Source: HyVt-337 sp964428895
GTDB taxonomy: Bacteria; Planctomycetota; Phycisphaerae; SM23-33
Direction: 5' to 3'
DNA: 31,053 bases
NCBI GenBank assembly: GCA_964428895.1
Contig: CAYRZU010000039.1
Location: forward strand, 1 to 31,053
Position numbers and translations under genes: made by a program. The notes beneath the pieces were generated by a model. That model saw only the letters and a program-made list of their open reading frames with translations, did not search any database and was not told the DNA's origin. This document shows positions 1 through 7,900 of the stretch, piece by piece. Numbering within the stretch: position 1 is the stretch's first letter; each line of letters begins with the position of its first letter.

Positions 1-1
1 G

Positions 2-958
2 AAGCGGCAACCTGACTCTCATTCACATTGGTACAGGAATCGGGGGCAGGTCAATGACTGTCCTCTTCCGATCGAGTCGATCCACGGTGCGCCGTCCGTG
101 ACCTGGAATAGCGGTCGCGTTACCCGCATCCCGCCACGCCTGGAGACCTTCAGTAAGGTTGCCCGCCTGCTCAACCGGGAGCACATCGGCGTCTATCTGA
201 CGTTCAGTAATCATCAGCTCGAGCGTGAGCATCTCGACGATCCAACCTGCAATCAGCTGCTGGAGATCATCGACAACGGTACCGGGCTGAACGGTGTGAT
301 CCTCGCCAGCGACCTCCTCTACGACCATGTTCGTGACCGACACCCCAACCTGAAACTGACGGCGTCTATCGTGAAGGTGACCATGGAGGACGGCCGGGGA
401 AAGGCGGACTATTACCATGCCCTCTCCGAGCGATTTGACAGCACCATGCTGCACCCCGACGACGGCTTCAACCTTGATCTTCTGGCCCAACTGGATCGCG
501 ACAAGATTGAGATTCTGGTTAACGAAAACTGCGCTTCGAATTGTTCTGTGCGCCAAGAGCATTACGAACTGATGGCCACTCAGCAGCTTAGAGGCCGACC
601 CGAAGACGCCCAGGCCACCAGGCAACACGAAACCACACGCTGCCCAATGCCGAGCATGCATCTGGACGGTCAGCGCCGATCCTGCAACCTCTCGATCGAG
701 GAACTCAAGGCCGTTTACGACATGGGGTACCGGCGGCTCAAGCTGCAAGGCCGTGCGGACACACCAGAGTCCTTTGCCTATGACGTCCTACGTTATATGG
801 TGGAACCGGGTCGGGTCGGCCCGGTGGTGGTGAAGGCCTTCCTCACGGATTGGGGCAAGGCCCATGGCGAGCAACTCATGCAAGAGGTCTACGGCATGCA
901 TCCGGCCGACCTTTGGGGAGATCAGCCGCTCAATCCCGAGGGGCGGCCCGTTCAATGA
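2..958 (+). CDS. U32-peptidase-like TIM-barrel protein, 5' end missing
   Basis: The frame is open from the window edge to the TGA at 956-958, so the gene starts outside the window; the GTG at 98 is only an internal candidate. The visible protein alternates helices and strands like a TIM barrel. It has an N-E-N-C-x3-C segment followed by R-Q-E-H-Y, then two later cysteines (R-C-P and R-S-C-N), then an I-E-E-L-K..G-Y-R-R-L-K-L-Q-G-R segment. The last segment resembles the 'EL..G...KIEGR' block of the U32 family. U32 proteins such as UbiU/UbiV and TrhP hold an Fe-S cluster on four cysteines, and the four cysteines here could play that part; this is inference. Its 3' end overlaps the end of the convergent gene on the other strand by 29 bases. 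The family assignment is tentative and no substrate can be given. Confidence 0.5.
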   Translation, partial: KRQPDSHSHWYRNRGQVNDCPLPIESIHGAPSVTWNSGRVTRIPPRLETFSKVARLLNREHIGVYLTFSNHQLEREHLDDPTCNQLLEIIDNGTGLNGVILASDLLYDHVRDRHPNLKLTASIVKVTMEDGRGKADYYHALSERFDSTMLHPDDGFNLDLLAQLDRDKIEILVNENCASNCSVRQEHYELMATQQLRGRPEDAQATRQHETTRCPMPSMHLDGQRRSCNLSIEELKAVYDMGYRRLKLQGRADTPESFAYDVLRYMVEPGRVGPVVVKAFLTDWGKAHGEQLMQEVYGMHPADLWGDQPLNPEGRPVQ

Positions 959-1919
959 GGGCTCGCATATAGCCGATGGTGTAGGCCGTGCCGATGCGCG
1001 GGTCCCCACCCATCAGCGGCACGTGGTCGGGGATTAGCACCCCGTCGAATTCCACGTCGGCTAGGGCCTGGACGACCTCGGCCATATCCATGTAACCGTC
1101 GTCGAGGAAGGTCTCGGTGAAGGTCGTTCCCGGCTGGTCGACGTTGCGGAAGTGTACCTTAAAGAGCTTGCCGGCCCGTCCGAAGGTGCGGATGGCTTCG
1201 ACGACGTCACAACCCATGGCCTCGCCACCCTCCAGCCAGCATCCCACGCACAGGCAGACGCCGAAGTTCGGGCTGTCGGCGATCGCCAGCGCACGCTGGT
1301 AGTTGGCGAGGCTGTTGAAGCACCGCGGCACTCCGGCCAGTGTCGCTACCGGTGGGTCGTCCGGGTGGACGCCGATCTTCACGCCGGCCTCCTCAGCCAC
1401 CGGCACGATCTGGCGGACGAAGTACTCGTAGTTGGCCCATATCTCCTCCTCGGCGTATTCGCGCCCGTGCGAAAAGGGCCGATGAAACTCACCGTGCGGC
1501 GATCCGCCGAGCGCCTCGCCGTTCAGATTAAGTTTGCGCGTTTCCGCGCCGCCGCGCGTGTGGCCGCCCGGGGAGAACCACACCCCATTGCCGATGTGGG
1601 CGTGCGTGGTGTAGGGAATGCCGGCTTTGCCGAGGTCACGCAGATGCTGTTTGTACAACTCGATAATCTCGTCGCGATTGGGCAGGGCCAACACAATCGC
1701 GTCCTGACAGTGGATGGCTCGGTTGCCCAGCGCGTAGATGCCGATGCCGGCTTTGCCGAAGGCCTCCCGCTGAGCGACGTAGTAGTCGTAGCAGGCCTTG
1801 TCGCCTTTAACCCACAGCACGACCTGGTCGATGCCCATCTGTTGGATGAGGGCGAGGTCTTCGTCGGTGGGGTCGGGCTCGGCTTGGGCGGCGATGCGAA
1901 GGGCAGGGGTATTGCTCAT
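930..1919 (-). CDS. mannonate dehydratase family protein (UxuA-like)
   Basis: The product is 329 aa with a TIM-barrel fold. UxuA converts D-mannonate to 2-keto-3-deoxygluconate in hexuronate breakdown and uses a divalent metal (Mn2+). The C-terminal half carries the family's hallmark blocks: G-V-H-P-D-D-P-P (H185), C-V-G-C-W (C224, C227), K-V-H-F-R-N (H256), F-L-D-D-G, and I-P-D-H-V-P (D298). H185, one of the two cysteines, H256 and D298 match the known metal ligands. It is shorter than E. coli UxuA (394 aa) and lacks some of its insertions, so the exact substrate may differ. The start is an ATG preceded by GAGG, which overlaps the region of the upstream amidohydrolase stop; the gap is 12 bases. 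It is the last gene of the minus-strand set with the aminotransferase and amidohydrolase, which suggests breakdown of a sugar acid or amino-sugar derivative. Confidence 0.8.
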   Translation of the reverse strand: MSNTPALRIAAQAEPDPTDEDLALIQQMGIDQVVLWVKGDKACYDYYVAQREAFGKAGIGIYALGNRAIHCQDAIVLALPNRDEIIELYKQHLRDLGKAGIPYTTHAHIGNGVWFSPGGHTRGGAETRKLNLNGEALGGSPHGEFHRPFSHGREYAEEEIWANYEYFVRQIVPVAEEAGVKIGVHPDDPPVATLAGVPRCFNSLANYQRALAIADSPNFGVCLCVGCWLEGGEAMGCDVVEAIRTFGRAGKLFKVHFRNVDQPGTTFTETFLDDGYMDMAEVVQALADVEFDGVLIPDHVPLMGGDPRIGTAYTIGYMRALIERAAPRD

Positions 1920-1931
1920 GGCAGGAACGCC

Positions 1932-2777
1932 TCAGTTGTCCAGGCCCAGCAGGGCGAGGGTGTCGCGGTGGAGGACTTGGTCGGGCAGGTCGTCGGGCAG
2001 TTCGGGCAGCTTCATCTTGCGGCTCATGGTCACGACCTGTCGAAGGCCGGTCACCGATTCATCGAAGGTTGTGAACGGGTAGTCCGTGCCGAACAGCAGC
2101 TTGTGGGTCACGCCGTATTCGACCGCCAGGCGAAGCGAGTTGTAGAATTGCCATGGGCGATAGAACAGTGCCGAGATGTCAGCGAACATATTGGGCTGCT
2201 TACGGATCACGGCGATGGTGTCGGCCTCCCAGGGATGACCCAGGTGGGCGATCACCATCTTCAAATTGGGGAAGCGAATGGCCACGTCGTCGAGCAGCAA
2301 GGGGCCGGCCAGCGTCAGTCGGGCCTTGCGGGGGAAGGTCGTGCCTTGGTGGAAGATGATGGGCATGCCGAGGGCTTCGGCCTTGGCGAAGACGGCCGAC
2401 GCACGCTCCTCGTGCGGATGCCAGTTGCCGTAGATGGGGCTGAGCTTCAGCCCTCGTAGGCCGAGCTCGCGGCAGGCACGTTCGACCTCTCGAGGCGCGC
2501 CGTCTTCAGTCGGGCAGACCGAGCCGAAGCCGATCAGCTTGTCGGGGTCGGTCTTGACGTATTGAGCAACAGTCTCGTTCTTGCACAGGAACCCCGTGGC
2601 TGGCGCCCGCAGGCCAAAGACGATGGCGCGATCGACGTCGCTGACCGCCCCACGGTGCATCTCGGGCGTGATGGTCGGATCGAACGCCTCGTTTCGTACG
2701 AGGGCCATTTCCGCGGCCAGTTCGTCGGTGATCTCTCCGGGGTAGTTCCACAGGTGGGTATGGCAGTCGACGATCAT
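1932..2777 (-). CDS. amidohydrolase 2 family metal-dependent hydrolase
   Basis: The product is 281 aa and belongs to the amidohydrolase superfamily (Amidohydro_2, the ACMSD / pyrone-dicarboxylate lactonase-like group). Metal-site residues are visible in order: D-C-H-T-H at the N-terminus (H6, H8), F-H-Q-G (H143), A-H-L-G-H (H178, H181) and F-G-T-D-Y-P (D232). Members hydrolyse lactones or amides, or decarboxylate, on one or two divalent metals. The gene lies 7 bases after the aminotransferase stop and 12 bases before the UxuA-like gene, so the three are almost certainly co-transcribed. The ATG start gives the standard 'M-I-V-D-C-H-T-H' beginning; its nearest AGGAG is about 14 bases away, so translation may depend on coupling to the gene before it. 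A lactonase role beside a sugar-acid dehydratase is attractive but unproven. Confidence 0.85.
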   Translation of the reverse strand: MIVDCHTHLWNYPGEITDELAAEMALVRNEAFDPTITPEMHRGAVSDVDRAIVFGLRAPATGFLCKNETVAQYVKTDPDKLIGFGSVCPTEDGAPREVERACRELGLRGLKLSPIYGNWHPHEERASAVFAKAEALGMPIIFHQGTTFPRKARLTLAGPLLLDDVAIRFPNLKMVIAHLGHPWEADTIAVIRKQPNMFADISALFYRPWQFYNSLRLAVEYGVTHKLLFGTDYPFTTFDESVTGLRQVVTMSRKMKLPELPDDLPDQVLHRDTLALLGLDN

Positions 2778-2784
2778 GGTTGGC

Positions 2785-4119
2785 TCACAAACTCCTGACG
2801 ACCTCGGCGGTGATGTCCAGCGTGCGGTCGATGTCCTCGTCGGTATGGGCGGCGCTGACCGAGCCCTGTTTGCACGGGAGCGGGAATTGATAGACGCCGC
2901 GTTCGATCAGGGCGCGTCGGTACCGACGATCCAGATCGAAATCGTGATGGGTCAGAATGTCGTGCCAATCGACCGGCGCGTGGTCGAAAGAATAGGTGCA
3001 AAAGGCTGACTCGTTCCGCGGCGTGACGGCCGTGATGCCGTGGTCGTTGAAGATCTTCGTGATTCCGGCCGTCAATCGGTCGGTCAACCGATCCAGTCGG
3101 CCGTAGATATCCGGGCCGTGATCGCGGAGGCGCGTGATCGTCGCGGTGGCCGCCGCCACCGAGAGCGGGTGGGCATTATAGGTGCCGGAAATCAGCGTCT
3201 TGCGAGCCGGGTCGGGATCGTGGAATAGCCGCATCACGCGCTCGGCCCCGCCGATGACGCCCATGGGGAACCCGTTGGCGACCGCCTTGCCGAACAGTGA
3301 CAGATCGGGAGTGACGCCGCATACGCTCTGATAGCCGCCCAGAGCGGTCCGGAAGCCGGTCTTGACCTCATCGAACACGAGCAGCGCGCCATACTGGTCG
3401 CACAGTTCGCGCAGGCGGGCGAGGTAGCCCGGCTGGGGAAGCACGATGCCGATATTCTGTAAGACCGGTTCGGTCAGCACACAGGCGACGGGGTCGTTCC
3501 GGAGAACGTGTTCGACCGACTCAGGATCGTTGAAGTTGACCACATGCAGGTGCTCAAGCGCACTGGCGGGAATGCCGGACGAAAAGGGCAGGACCGGGTA
3601 TTCGCCCGGGCTGACGCGCGGGCCGATCTGTTCGATTGTGGGCATAACGGTCCGGGCCACGTCGTTGTGCCACCCGTTGTAGCCGCCCAGCATCAGGATG
3701 ATGTCGTCGCGGCCGGTATAGGCCCGGGCCAGACGGATGGCGTGGGCGGTGGCCTCCGAGCCGGTGTTGGCGATTTGAACGCGCTCGACGGCCGGCAGGG
3801 CTTCGCACAGCAACTGTGCGAGCGTTACCTCCCAGGGGGTGCAGCCCGTCCCCATCAACGATTCATGGCGGCCCATCGCGGCGATGGCCGCGGCGTTGAC
3901 CTCGGGGTCGTTGTGGCCCAACAGGTGCGGGGCGAAGGCGGCGTGGTAGTCGATGTAATCGCGGCCGTTGATGTCGGTCAGTTTACTGCCGAGGGCGCGA
4001 ACGAACGTGATGACGGGGTCAACCTTGCGGTTCAGTGAGACCACGCCGCCGGCGATGTACTGCTCGGCCGAGGCCATCAGGTCGGTCATCGACATGTTGT
4101 CATTGCGTTCCGCTGTCAC
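2785..4119 (-). CDS. class-III PLP aminotransferase, HemL-like
   Basis: The product is 444 aa and belongs to fold-type I PLP enzymes of the class-III (omega) family, closest in look to glutamate-1-semialdehyde aminomutase. Visible motifs are N-T-G-S-E-A-T (119-125), the Y-N-G-W-H aromatic block (147-151), F-D-E-V (249-252, PLP-binding Asp) and the Schiff-base lysine K278 in L-F-G-K-A. The start used is GTG at 4119, preceded by AAAGGG; in-frame ATGs at 4095 and 4089 are alternatives that would shorten it by 8 or 10 residues. True HemL would normally sit with haem genes and conserve Y-H-G-H. Here the neighbours are an amidohydrolase and a mannonate-dehydratase-like gene, so a catabolic transaminase or aminomutase is more likely. 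Confidence 0.85.
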   Translation of the reverse strand: MTAERNDNMSMTDLMASAEQYIAGGVVSLNRKVDPVITFVRALGSKLTDINGRDYIDYHAAFAPHLLGHNDPEVNAAAIAAMGRHESLMGTGCTPWEVTLAQLLCEALPAVERVQIANTGSEATAHAIRLARAYTGRDDIILMLGGYNGWHNDVARTVMPTIEQIGPRVSPGEYPVLPFSSGIPASALEHLHVVNFNDPESVEHVLRNDPVACVLTEPVLQNIGIVLPQPGYLARLRELCDQYGALLVFDEVKTGFRTALGGYQSVCGVTPDLSLFGKAVANGFPMGVIGGAERVMRLFHDPDPARKTLISGTYNAHPLSVAAATATITRLRDHGPDIYGRLDRLTDRLTAGITKIFNDHGITAVTPRNESAFCTYSFDHAPVDWHDILTHHDFDLDRRYRRALIERGVYQFPLPCKQGSVSAAHTDEDIDRTLDITAEVVRSL

Positions 4120-4294
4120 GGAGGCCCTTTCGACGGTCCGCCGGTAAGGGCTAATCTACGGGCATCGCCCGGCGTGAAGCAAGGCGACTGTGCCTCCGGC
4201 GTACCTGCACGTTGACATGCCCGGACAGCGCGCGGACCTGCACGCCGAGGAACGGGTGACCTGGCGGGGCAATGGGGTCTGCCGAACGGGCCGA

Positions 4295-6352
4295 TTACTT
4301 CATGATCGGGAAGATGAAGTACTCCGGCGCAACCTTGTCGGTGACCAAGTGGTAGACCATGCCGATGACCATGAACACGAACCCACCGAACAGGTCACCC
4401 GCAATGATGCCGAACATCAGAGACTTGGTCCGCTGATAGGTCTGCGAGCCGCCCAAGTTGGTAATGGCCGACTTGATCATCCACCCCAATAGGAACGACG
4501 CCGATATCTCGGATATCTGTCGCGTCCCCCATATCATAAACAGCACCGGGTGGATGGGCCACCAGGGCAAGCGGAGTCGCAGGAAGCTGACCACCAACAC
4601 CAGGCCCACGCCGACCAACGCGGACTTCCAGAACGTACCCTCAGGGTCGATGCTCGCGATTCGTTCCCAGGTGCCCAGCCGTTCGGACTTACTCAACTGC
4701 ACTTCATTCTTCAGTTCATTGACCTTCTTGTCACCGGCCTCGTAGTAGTAGGTCGGCAATTCTTTGGTCGACCACTGGGGGGGCTCCCGCATCACGCCGT
4801 AGTTGTGGATCGCCCACAGGACGACGGGCACAGCCACCAGCAGCCCCAGCGCGTAAGCGCCCGTGGCGCCAACGCCGACGCGGGCGGGCTTGATCTTCTG
4901 GTCCGAACAGAGCTTCAGGCCGTTCATGAAGAACGGCATGAGCGATTCCCACGGGGCGATGGTGAACACCACCGACAGCAGGCCGACAATCATGATGGCC
5001 TGAGGCCCCATGGCCGTTGCGCCGAACAGCCCGACCAGCACCCCCAGAGGCTGCCATCGCGGCAAATTCAGGAACATGCCGCTTTCGCAGTTGATTCGCG
5101 TCATGCCCAGGTGGATCAACAGGATGAGGAAAACGCACAGCAGGGCGAAGGGCCAATCCAGCCCCATGGCCGCCAGCAGGAACACCAGCGTGATGACCGT
5201 GATGATCAGAATCCGACAGGCCCAGGCGGCGTAATCCGGGACCTCGTGTTTGGACCTGAAGGTGACGGCCTTCTTGAGGACATCGGTGTAATACCGTCGC
5301 CCGGTGTAGCCGATGACCAAGGCCATCGCCAAGTAACTGCCGAACCGCTGGAAGGCCGATGGGCCGCCCAGCATGTAATCGTCCTTGCCGATGTTCACGT
5401 CGAAACTCTTCATGCAGAAGATGGACGCGATGGCGAACAGAATGGGCGCCAGGCCCAGCGACAGCGATACTTCCGACGCCAACAGGAATGCAATGGCAAT
5501 GATGGTCGGGTAGAGGAACTGACCCAGCCACGCCCACCACCACATGTCGGCCTGTTTGAGGATCTGGAATCGGTTGGCGACCTGATAGAACGGTAGCTGC
5601 AAGTCGATCTCGATCCAGTCTTCCGGGAAGTAGGCGTGGATGCCGTTCATGATCCGAATGAACAGAATGAGCGCCAGCCCCCACCAGAACATGTGCGTTC
5701 GAAGTAATGCCGAACCAGCGCGGTCGGGGTCTTGCTGGATGAGCGACGAGGCGATGTCCGCGATGGGGTATCGCAATCGTTCGGCCGTGGTCCACTGGCG
5801 GTGCAAGATCAGGCCCATACAGATGACGGCCACCGCCACCAGGAACACCATCGGCAGCCACGTAACCAGCGATTCCTGCCAGTAATGCCACGGCACGTCG
5901 GCCATCGCAATGTTCTGGTCCTGGGCCCGCCCGCCCTGCATGAAGCCGTCCGTGAACTCCGGTACGTATTCCCCCTTGGCCGGCAGGAGGTGGTCGGGCA
6001 AGTATTCGCGAAGTTGGTTCTTCTGCCACCCCGGCTGCGAGCGATATAGCTGAGCCGGTATCGCCATGCCCTTGGACATCGTGCCCAGCAGTCCGTAGTT
6101 GGGGATGGCGCACACCACGAGCATGAGCATGGTCGAAACGGCGATCTCCGCCGAACTGAGCCGCCATTTCCGACGCAGGGCGAACAGGGCCGGATTGATC
6201 AGAAGCACCAGCAGCACCAACGAGCCGAACACGAAAATGGGCAAGTGACATGCGACAAACTGCGTCAACAGCCAGACGTGGTCGTTGAGATAGCCGACTG
6301 CCGCGATAAACATCGCTCCCAAGAGCCCAAGTATCACGGCGCGGATGGTCAT
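4295..6352 (-). CDS. large polytopic membrane protein, DUF6785/DUF6784 type
   Basis: The product is 685 aa from the chosen ATG at 6352. This start is preferred over the GTG at 6418 because AGGAG lies 10 bases before it and the first hydrophobic helix begins at once (T-I-R-A-V-I-L-G-L-L-G). About a dozen or more hydrophobic segments are spread along the protein. A larger soluble or extracellular loop lies after the second or third helix (around residues 110-155), and another hydrophilic stretch near residue 530-570. The layout resembles the paired DUF6785 (N-terminal) and DUF6784 (C-terminal) proteins common in Planctomycetota; their function is unknown. An R-L-R-Y-P-I-A segment recalls oligopeptide-transporter-like proteins, but I do not assign transport on that alone. 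Position in a catabolic cluster makes uptake of its substrate a reasonable guess. Confidence 0.75.
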   Translation of the reverse strand: MTIRAVILGLLGAMFIAAVGYLNDHVWLLTQFVACHLPIFVFGSLVLLVLLINPALFALRRKWRLSSAEIAVSTMLMLVVCAIPNYGLLGTMSKGMAIPAQLYRSQPGWQKNQLREYLPDHLLPAKGEYVPEFTDGFMQGGRAQDQNIAMADVPWHYWQESLVTWLPMVFLVAVAVICMGLILHRQWTTAERLRYPIADIASSLIQQDPDRAGSALLRTHMFWWGLALILFIRIMNGIHAYFPEDWIEIDLQLPFYQVANRFQILKQADMWWWAWLGQFLYPTIIAIAFLLASEVSLSLGLAPILFAIASIFCMKSFDVNIGKDDYMLGGPSAFQRFGSYLAMALVIGYTGRRYYTDVLKKAVTFRSKHEVPDYAAWACRILIITVITLVFLLAAMGLDWPFALLCVFLILLIHLGMTRINCESGMFLNLPRWQPLGVLVGLFGATAMGPQAIMIVGLLSVVFTIAPWESLMPFFMNGLKLCSDQKIKPARVGVGATGAYALGLLVAVPVVLWAIHNYGVMREPPQWSTKELPTYYYEAGDKKVNELKNEVQLSKSERLGTWERIASIDPEGTFWKSALVGVGLVLVVSFLRLRLPWWPIHPVLFMIWGTRQISEISASFLLGWMIKSAITNLGGSQTYQRTKSLMFGIIAGDLFGGFVFMVIGMVYHLVTDKVAPEYFIFPIMK

Positions 6353-6362
6353 AGTGCGTTCA

Positions 6363-6367
6363 CTCCT
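6363..6367 (-). promoter_or_regulatory. ribosome binding site deciding the membrane-protein start
   Basis: AGGAG on the minus strand, 10 bases before the ATG at 6352. It supports that ATG over the in-frame GTG 66 bases further upstream, which would add a charged, non-membrane leader. Confidence 0.6.
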
Positions 6368-6400
6368 GTCGGCTTCACGTGCTGTCTCAATGGCGTTTCG

Positions 6401-6414
6401 CGCCTGGCCAGGCG
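6401..6414. repeat. 14-base perfect palindrome upstream of the membrane-protein gene
   Basis: CGCCTGGCCAGGCG is its own reverse complement. It lies 49-62 bases upstream of the membrane-protein ATG, in the 151-base spacer after the M28 peptidase gene. It could be an operator half-site pair or chance in GC-rich DNA. Confidence 0.3.
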
Positions 6415-6503
6415 GCACGAAGAGGCAACGAGCATACGCGCGACGGGCCGGTCAGGCAAGACTTGGATTTGCCTCCCGAGCCCTTGTCGTCGACACGGTC
6501 AAT

Positions 6504-7883
6504 CTAGCGTTTACGCGTCTTGGTTCGGGCGGCCGTGGCCCGCTTGGGCTTGGCCGCCGGTTTCGGGGCTTCGTAGGCCTTGAGCAGCTCGTGCTGATCC
6601 TTCGGGATCTGCCGAGGGAAGGGAAAGGCCCAGCATTCCGTGACGTACCGTTCCAGGAATACCTCGCTGAACGCGCCCGCCTGCCAGAGCGATTCGGCCG
6701 AGATGAACTCCATGGAGTCCTTGGTCGAGTGCAGGTACTTGGTGGTCCCGCCGGTGCGAGCGTATTGCACTGCCGGAACACCCACCGCCGCGAGGGGCGA
6801 GCCATCGCTGCTCATCGGGCCCATGTTCACGCCGGCGTCCATGCCCAGTTCCTTGGCCAGCAGGCGCACCGACGCGCCGACATCCTCAATGCCGCTGAAC
6901 TGGAAGTGGTTGTTGCCCAGGACGGCCCCGTGGATGTCCAGGTTGTAAACCAGCCGGTGCTTATCCAGCTCGGTGGTCTGGAGCTTGGGGTCAAAGGTGG
7001 ACTTCTTCTTGGCCTGTTCACTCCGCTTGGCCAGGTCGCGGGCGTAATGGAAGCTGCCGTTGAGACCGGTCTCTTCGCATGCGAAGGCGATGAATCGCAG
7101 TGTTCGGCGCGATGGCTTGGCCGAAAGGATCCGGGCCAGTTCCATCATGATGGCCGTGCCGCCGGCGTTATCCGACGCGCCTTGAATGCCGATCGATGTG
7201 TCATAATGGCCGCAGATCACAACGACTTCGTCAGGGCGATCCGTGCCGGGCTTCTCGCCGATTGGGTTCAGGCCGAACGACTGCTTCTCAGAGATCTGAA
7301 GCGTGAGGCGGCCCCGCGTCAGGCCTCGCTTGGTGAGGTCCACGCCGTCGAGGTGGGTGATGTGGACCATCGGCAGGTTATGCTTGGCCGTTCGCTGGTA
7401 CTCGCGGAAGACCCGCCGGATCGGTTCACGGGAGACGCCCCCGTCGACAAAGACCAACGCCTTGGGCCCGAATGAACAGAGCTTGGGGATGTCGGCCATG
7501 TTCATGTTGCCCAGCAGCAGTACGATCTTGCCCTTGAGCTCATCGGAGAAGTACTCCGAGTCGCCGTTGTTGAGCATCACGAAGTCACCCTCGACCCCGC
7601 GCGGGCCCGTGCCGCGGCACAGGCCCACCGCCTGGGCGTCATACGACCGCCACGTGCGACCGTCTTTGGCTTCGAAGGTGCATGTCTTGACGTCAAAGGT
7701 CATCACCGGGAACTTCTGTAGCCGCGTCTTCAGGCCGAACGAACGGAACACGCTGGCGATGTACCTTGCCGCTTTGTGTTCGCCCGGGCTCCCGGTCAGG
7801 CGCGGACCGATGTCGATCGCCAAGTGCTTGCAGTAGTCGTAGGCTTGTTTGCCGCTGAACTTTGTCGGTACGTCTTTGACCAT
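6504..7883 (-). CDS. M28 family zinc aminopeptidase with PA-like insert
   Basis: The product is 459 aa. M28 enzymes are co-catalytic di-zinc exopeptidases that release N-terminal residues. All metal and catalytic residues are visible: H226 in G-H-Y-D-T, D238 in A-S-D-N-A-G-G, E270/E271 in C-E-E-T-G-L-N-G-S (catalytic Glu then ligand), D316 in L-D-I-H-G and H386 in H-S-T-K-D. Residues about 90-200, between the N-terminal lid and the catalytic core, look like a protease-associated (PA) domain. No signal peptide or N-terminal membrane segment is seen, so it is probably cytoplasmic. The last ~20 residues are a basic K/R/A/P-rich tail. The start is an ATG with GGAG 7 bases upstream. It lies 17 bases after the preceding URO-D-like gene and is probably co-transcribed with it. 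Confidence 0.9.
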   Translation of the reverse strand: MVKDVPTKFSGKQAYDYCKHLAIDIGPRLTGSPGEHKAARYIASVFRSFGLKTRLQKFPVMTFDVKTCTFEAKDGRTWRSYDAQAVGLCRGTGPRGVEGDFVMLNNGDSEYFSDELKGKIVLLLGNMNMADIPKLCSFGPKALVFVDGGVSREPIRRVFREYQRTAKHNLPMVHITHLDGVDLTKRGLTRGRLTLQISEKQSFGLNPIGEKPGTDRPDEVVVICGHYDTSIGIQGASDNAGGTAIMMELARILSAKPSRRTLRFIAFACEETGLNGSFHYARDLAKRSEQAKKKSTFDPKLQTTELDKHRLVYNLDIHGAVLGNNHFQFSGIEDVGASVRLLAKELGMDAGVNMGPMSSDGSPLAAVGVPAVQYARTGGTTKYLHSTKDSMEFISAESLWQAGAFSEVFLERYVTECWAFPFPRQIPKDQHELLKAYEAPKPAAKPKRATAARTKTRKR

Positions 7884-7900
7884 CGTGAAACTCCGCGTGA

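Noticed and set aside
1152..2459. A long plus-strand open frame antisense to the UxuA-like and amidohydrolase genes
   Set aside because: It crosses two well-supported minus-strand genes and shows no recognisable domain; its openness comes from high GC and codon bias of the opposite strand.
2785..4119. Calling the class-III aminotransferase HemL (glutamate-1-semialdehyde aminomutase) of haem synthesis
   Set aside because: The aromatic block differs from Y-H-G-H, no haem genes are nearby, and the operon partners are catabolic.
4550..6251. Long open frames (plus strand from 4550, and an out-of-frame minus-strand frame from 6251) within the large membrane protein gene
   Set aside because: They are rich in H, R, G and P with no domain, whereas the chosen frame gives clear membrane helices.
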